This document shows positions 60,134 through 64,000 of a stretch of 64,000 nucleotides of DNA, piece after piece (the first letter of the stretch is position 1; every line of letters begins with the position of its first letter). Source of the DNA: Nitrobacter sp051535235 (lineage in GTDB: Bacteria; Pseudomonadota; Alphaproteobacteria; Rhizobiales; Xanthobacteraceae). The position numbers were made by a program, and so were the translations under genes. The notes beneath the pieces were generated by a model, which did not search any database, was not told where the DNA came from, and saw nothing but the letters and a program-made list of their open reading frames with translations. The stretch spans positions 124,001 through 188,000 of the forward strand of contig NZ_JBPPLZ010000004.1 in NCBI RefSeq assembly GCF_051535235.1, written 5' to 3'.

Positions 60134-60392
60134 TGATCCGATTCCAACATCGCATCCCGTTGCGGCAGGAGTTCTTGCTGATGCTGGAATTAAAGGACCC
60201 TGGTAACCGTTAGTTTCCAGTGGAGGAGTTTGAGTTTGACATTCGCTTGCCGGGTTTGCTGCAAAGGGAATAGCGATTGTCGAATTCCCTCAACCAGGCG
60301 TGTCATGGCCGGGTACGAGCCGGCAACCTGTTTACCCGAAAGAAATCTGCGTCCGCATCAAGTCCGGGCGTGACAAACGGCGGTCTGTTTCC

Positions 60393-61163
60393 ATGCTTCA
60401 TCCTCGCGCGATCCGTCTCGGACTCAATGTCGATCACGTCGCCACCCTGCGCAACGCGCGGGGCAGCGCGCGGCCTGATCCGGTCCGCATCGCGCTTGCG
60501 GCGATCGAGGCGGGCGTCGACGGCATCACCGCGCATCTGCGTGAGGATCGGCGCCACATTCGCGATACCGATATGGCGCGGCTGAAGGCCGAAATTTCAA
60601 AACCGCTGAATTTCGAAATGGCTGCGACGGCCGAGATGCAACGAATCGCATTGGCCACCAGGCCGCATGCGGTCTGCCTCGTGCCGGAGCGACGCGAGGA
60701 ACTGACCACGGAAGGCGGGCTCGATCTGGTCGGTCAGCGCGACACGCTGGCGCCGTTCATCGCGAAATTCAACGACGCCGGCATCCGCGTGTCGCTGTTC
60801 ATTTCCGCCGATCCGCAGCAGATCGAGACGGCGGCGCAACTGCGCGCGCCGGCCATCGAGATTCACACCGGCGGCTGGTGCGATGCCGTGGTCGACGGTC
60901 ACAAGGAAAAGGCGGATGCCGAATGGCGGCGCATCGTCGAAGGGGCCGCATTGGCCAAGGCGGCTGGCCTCGAGGTTCACGCTGGGCACGGTCTCGATTA
61001 TGCCACGGCGGAGACCATCGCGGCGTTGCCCGAGATCGTCGAACTGAACATCGGCTACTTCATGATGGGGGAGGCGCTGCTCGTCGGCATCGCTGAAACC
61101 GTGCGCATGATGCGCGCGGCCATGGATCGCGGCCGTGCCAGGCTGAAGGCGCCCCCCGCATGA
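60393..61163 (+). CDS. pdxJ: Pyridoxine 5'-phosphate synthase
   Basis: 256 residues from ATG 60393 (MLHPRAIRLGLNVDHVATLRNARG). The upstream extension to 60300 has no family counterpart. It condenses 1-deoxyxylulose 5-phosphate and 3-amino-1-hydroxyacetone 1-phosphate, the last ring-forming step of vitamin B6 synthesis. Landmarks are GVDGITAHLREDRRHI, VCLVPERREELTTEGGLD and LEVHAGHGLDYATAE. Its stop overlaps the acpS start by 4 bp. Confidence 0.96.
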   Translation: MLHPRAIRLGLNVDHVATLRNARGSARPDPVRIALAAIEAGVDGITAHLREDRRHIRDTDMARLKAEISKPLNFEMAATAEMQRIALATRPHAVCLVPERREELTTEGGLDLVGQRDTLAPFIAKFNDAGIRVSLFISADPQQIETAAQLRAPAIEIHTGGWCDAVVDGHKEKADAEWRRIVEGAALAKAAGLEVHAGHGLDYATAETIAALPEIVELNIGYFMMGEALLVGIAETVRMMRAAMDRGRARLKAPPA

Positions 61164-61579
61164 TCATCGGCATCGGCTCCGACCTGGTCGACATCCGCCG
61201 GGTGGCGAAGGTTATCGAGCGGCACGGTGACAGGTTTCTCGATCGTATCTTCACGGACGCCGAAAGGGCAAAGGCCGAGCGCCGCGCCAATAATGAAAAG
61301 ATGGTGGTAGCGACTTACGCAAAACGGTTCGCCGCGAAGGAGGCGTGCTCCAAGGCGCTCGGGACCGGAATCCGGCGTGGCGTATGGTGGCGGGATATGG
61401 GGGTCGTCAATCTGCCGGCAGGTCGGCCCACCATGACGCTCACCGGCGGGGCGCTGAAGCAGTTGCAGATGCTGACGCCGCAGGGCCTCGAGGCGCGGAT
61501 CGACCTCAGTCTCACCGACGATTGGCCGGTAGCTCAGGCCTTCGTCATAATTTCGGCTGTCGCGCCGGGCAGATTTTGA
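61160..61579 (+). CDS. acpS: Holo-[acyl-carrier-protein] synthase
   Basis: 139 residues. MIIGIGSDLVDIRRV supplies the Mg2+ Asp8, FAAKEACSKALGTGIRRGV the second acid, and FVIISAVA the end. It transfers 4'-phosphopantetheine from CoA to acyl carrier proteins, presumably including the AcpXL encoded at 17382-17663. Coupled to pdxJ by an ATGA overlap. Confidence 0.96.
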   Translation: MIIGIGSDLVDIRRVAKVIERHGDRFLDRIFTDAERAKAERRANNEKMVVATYAKRFAAKEACSKALGTGIRRGVWWRDMGVVNLPAGRPTMTLTGGALKQLQMLTPQGLEARIDLSLTDDWPVAQAFVIISAVAPGRF

Positions 61580-61992
61580 TTCCCGGTTTTCGACCCTCAC
61601 GTTGCGTCAGAACAAAAAATAACGTTATATCAATATGTTACAGAATTCTTGTGGCGCGGTCGATTGCACAGCCGCAAACAACGGTCTAAAAAGCCGGGGG
61701 TGCTTCGGGCTGGTGTGATACTTCGGCGGGTCGCGAACTTCTGAACCTCAAACCACACCGGAAATCATAAAAGTTGCTAGTGTTCCTTTGATTCCAAAGA
61801 TCGCATCAAGGATGCTGCAAGGAACGTGCGAACTGCAGGATCGGGACGCTAGGTGAATTCAGTACGAATCGTGGCGGGGTGCGCGCAGATTCGTCCAGAC
61901 AACAGAATGACAGCGTTTTGTGCGGAACGGATACGCTTCGCCTCGGACGCTTTTGCCGCCGCTTCAGGCGGCAGGGACGGATATAGGAAGCG
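61580..61992. other. Gap between acpS and lepB
   Basis: 413 bp without a credible gene. A perfect 10-bp palindrome ATAACGTTAT lies at about 61619. The lepB-rnc-era promoter must be here; no convincing promoter boxes can be fixed. Confidence 0.45.
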
Positions 61993-62751
61993 ATGAGCGT
62001 GACATCCCGAACCAAAACTGAAAGCGGCGTCGGCGAGACCGTCCGTGTCGTTATCCATGCTCTCATCATCGCGCTGGTGATCCGGACCTTCCTGTTTCAG
62101 CCATTCAATATTCCCTCGGGATCGATGAAGGCGACGCTGCTGGTCGGCGACTACCTGTTCGTTTCGAAGTACTCCTATGGCTACAGTCGCTTTTCCATTC
62201 CGTTCTCGCCGCCGCTGTTTTCCGGGCGCATTTTCGGCTCCGAACCGAACCGCGGCGACGTCGTGGTGTTTCGTCTGCCGAAGGACAATACGACCGACTA
62301 TATCAAGCGAGTCATCGGGCTGCCGGGCGACCGCATCCAGATGAAGGAGGGGCTGCTTTATATCAACGACACGCCCGTGCAGCGCGAGCGGCTGCCCGAT
62401 TTCGTCGGGGAGGACCCTTGCGGCTCCGACGCGACCGCGCGGGTCAAGCAATGGCAGGAAAGGCTGCCGAACGGGGTCACCTACAAGACGCTCGATTGCG
62501 TCGACAACGGCTTCTACGATAACACCAGCGTCTACACGGTGCCGCCCGGTCATTTCTTCATGATGGGCGACAACCGCGACAATTCCACCGACAGCCGCGT
62601 GCTCTCCGCTGTCGGCTATGTGCCGTTTGAAAACCTGGTCGGACGGGCGCAGATGATCTTCTTCTCGATCGAGGAGGGCGAGCACGCCTGGCAGATCTGG
62701 CGCTGGCCCACCGCAGTGCGGTGGAAGCGAATCTTCTCCATCGTGCGATGA
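61993..62751 (+). CDS. lepB: Signal peptidase I
   Basis: 252 residues with one N-terminal membrane helix (VVIHALIIALVIRTFLF). The catalytic Ser44 is in PFNIPSGSMKATLL and the general-base Lys105 in YIKRVIGLPGD. GHFFMMGDNRDNSTDSR is the box-E motif. It removes signal peptides from exported proteins, including the porins and small secreted proteins of this window. The stop overlaps the rnc start by 4 bp. Confidence 0.97.
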   Translation: MSVTSRTKTESGVGETVRVVIHALIIALVIRTFLFQPFNIPSGSMKATLLVGDYLFVSKYSYGYSRFSIPFSPPLFSGRIFGSEPNRGDVVVFRLPKDNTTDYIKRVIGLPGDRIQMKEGLLYINDTPVQRERLPDFVGEDPCGSDATARVKQWQERLPNGVTYKTLDCVDNGFYDNTSVYTVPPGHFFMMGDNRDNSTDSRVLSAVGYVPFENLVGRAQMIFFSIEEGEHAWQIWRWPTAVRWKRIFSIVR

Positions 62752-63548
62752 TCGACGAATCGGCTGACATCAAGCCAGTGCCGAGTTCCGACAACGTAGC
62801 CGTGCTGTCCGGCACGGAGCCCGCGGCGCCTGCGCCGAAGAAGAAACGGGCGCGGACCAGCACCAAGGCGATCATGGCCGCGATCGAGCAGCGGCTGGGT
62901 CACCAGTTCACAGATGTTTCGCTGCTGGCCACGGCCTTCACCCATGTCTCGGCGCTGAAGTCCTCGCGCGGGCGCGCCGACAGTTATCAGCGTCTCGAAT
63001 TCCTCGGCGATCATGTGCTCGGCCTGGTGGTCTCCGACATGCTCTATCGCGCCTTTCCCAAGGCGGACGAGGGCGAACTGTCGAAACGGCTTGCCGATCT
63101 CGTGCGCAAGGAGACCTGTATCGACGTCGCCAAGTCGCTCGATCTGCTCGAGGGCATCAAGCTCGGCGCGGTCGGCGCCGGCGCCGGCGCGCGGTTGCGC
63201 CGGTCCGTGCTCGGCGATATCTGCGAGGCGGTGATCGGCGCGGTCTATCTCGATGGCGGCTATGCGGCCGCGGCTGCCTTCGTCGAGCGCAACTGGCTGG
63301 AGCGGATGCGCAAGCCGGTGCGGCCGCTGCGGGATCCGAAGACCGTGCTGCAGGAGTGGGCGCAGGGCCAGGGACTGCCGACGCCGGTTTATCGCGAAGT
63401 GGAGCGCACCGGGCCGCATCACGACCCGCGCTTCCGCGTCGCGGTGGAGTTGCCGGGGCTGGAAGCGTCCGAGGGCGTCGGCGGCAGCAAGCGCGCGGCG
63501 GAAAAGGCTGCGGCATCGGCGATGATTGCCCGTGAAGGTGTCAAGTGA
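62748..63548 (+). CDS. rnc: Ribonuclease III
   Basis: 266 residues from ATG 62748. The catalytic motif is QRLEFLGDHVLGL (Glu84, Asp88) with the second acid pair in GDICEAVIGAVYLDGG. A C-terminal double-stranded-RNA-binding domain contains KTVLQEWAQGQGLP and GSKRAAEKAAASAMI. The first ~40 residues are an unusual polar extension with KKKRAR. It processes rRNA and structured transcripts. Coupled to both lepB and era by 4-bp overlaps. Confidence 0.96.
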   Translation: MIDESADIKPVPSSDNVAVLSGTEPAAPAPKKKRARTSTKAIMAAIEQRLGHQFTDVSLLATAFTHVSALKSSRGRADSYQRLEFLGDHVLGLVVSDMLYRAFPKADEGELSKRLADLVRKETCIDVAKSLDLLEGIKLGAVGAGAGARLRRSVLGDICEAVIGAVYLDGGYAAAAAFVERNWLERMRKPVRPLRDPKTVLQEWAQGQGLPTPVYREVERTGPHHDPRFRVAVELPGLEASEGVGGSKRAAEKAAASAMIAREGVK

Positions 63549-64000
63549 GCGAGGCCGGTGCGGCGACCCGATGCGGTTTCGTCGCGTTGATCGGGGCGCC
63601 CAATGTCGGCAAGTCCACCCTGGTCAATGCGCTGGTCGGCTCGAAAGTCACGATCGTCTCGCGCAAGGTGCAGACCACCCGTGCGCTCATCCGCGGCATC
63701 GTTGTGGAGAACAACGCCCAGATCATTCTGGTGGATACGCCCGGCATCTTCACGCCGAAGCGCCGGCTCGACCGCGCCATGGTCTCGACCGCCTGGAGCG
63801 GCGCCCACGACGCCGATCTCGTCTGCGTGCTGCTCGATGCGCGCGCCGGGATCGATGACGAGGCCGACGCCATCCTGACGAAACTCGCAAGTGTGGCGCA
63901 TCCGAAAATTCTCGTGCTGAACAAGATCGATCTCGTGCCCCGCGACAAGCTGCTGGCACTTGCAGGCGCGGCCAATGCGCGCCTTGCCTTCGAGGATACG
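63545..64000 (+). CDS. era: GTPase Era, N-terminal part (3' end outside window)
   Basis: Begins at GTG 63545, whose GTGA overlaps the rnc stop, and stays open for 152 codons to the window edge. G1 is ALIGAPNVGKSTLVNAL, G3 is LVDTPGIFTPKRRLDRAM and G4 is LVLNKIDL. Era binds 16S rRNA and helps mature the 30S subunit. The KH RNA-binding domain lies beyond the window. Confidence 0.96.
   Translation, partial: MSEAGAATRCGFVALIGAPNVGKSTLVNALVGSKVTIVSRKVQTTRALIRGIVVENNAQIILVDTPGIFTPKRRLDRAMVSTAWSGAHDADLVCVLLDARAGIDDEADAILTKLASVAHPKILVLNKIDLVPRDKLLALAGAANARLAFEDT

Noticed and set aside
61789..61818. A possible FixK/FNR box upstream of lepB (TTGAT...ATCAA)
   Set aside because: The half-sites are separated by about 11 bases instead of 4, so the spacing is wrong.

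Overview
The window is a high-GC alphaproteobacterial chromosome segment. Gene order and protein style point to the Bradyrhizobium/Rhodopseudomonas/Nitrobacter group (Rhizobiales). The evidence is an AcpXL very-long-chain lipid A cluster, tandem Rhizobiales-type porins, DUF3551 and DPWG-type small secreted proteins, Irr-type iron boxes (ICE), and the core run dapA-mscL-smpB-rpoZ-rsh-pdxJ-acpS-lepB-rnc-era. The genus cannot be fixed from the sequence alone. An NNP nitrate/nitrite porter would suit Nitrobacter but is not diagnostic.

Layout, 0-21 kb: an Atm1-type ABC exporter (cut by the window edge), psd and pssA for phosphatidylethanolamine synthesis, the nitrate/nitrite porter, motA-motB flagellar stator genes, two tandem kup potassium transporters, a rhodanese, a PLP aminotransferase and an orphan PotF-like binding protein. 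Next comes the minus-strand cluster acpXL-fabZ-fabF2-fabF1-lpxXL for the long hydroxylated acyl chain of lipid A; its second ketosynthase has lost the catalytic Cys. An AhpD-like protein, a HerA-like ATPase and tRNA-Gln(CTG) follow.

Layout, 21-39 kb: a CynX-type MFS gene divergent from a LysR regulator; an RND efflux pair divergent from a MarR regulator; and a siderophore-uptake locus (TonB-dependent receptor, PiuC hydroxylase, ExbB, ExbD, TonB) with three ICE-like palindromes, one lying on the exbB start. A membrane metalloprotease and a two-gene unit of a JmjC/cupin-like dioxygenase plus a GNAT-type protein come next.

Layout, 39-50 kb: the accessory-looking part. It holds paired small secreted DPWG proteins, an orphan peptide with a double-glycine leader, a 33-residue membrane peptide, a perfect 29-bp palindrome, a decayed epimerase, a DJ-1-like protein, an I78-type protease inhibitor, an Arr rifampin ADP-ribosyltransferase between two 24-bp direct repeats, a VOC protein, tRNA-Ser(GCT), two tandem porins and a DUF3551 protein.

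Layout, 50-64 kb: housekeeping. It includes a soluble lytic transglycosylase, dapA, mscL, smpB, a peroxiredoxin, a PilZ protein, a family-5 uracil-DNA glycosylase, a LabA-like NYN protein, rpoZ, the bifunctional (p)ppGpp enzyme, pdxJ, and the translationally coupled pairs pdxJ-acpS and lepB-rnc-era (era cut by the window end). Dispersed palindromic intergenic repeats of at least three families recur through the window. No CRISPR array, insertion sequence, prophage or rRNA gene was seen.
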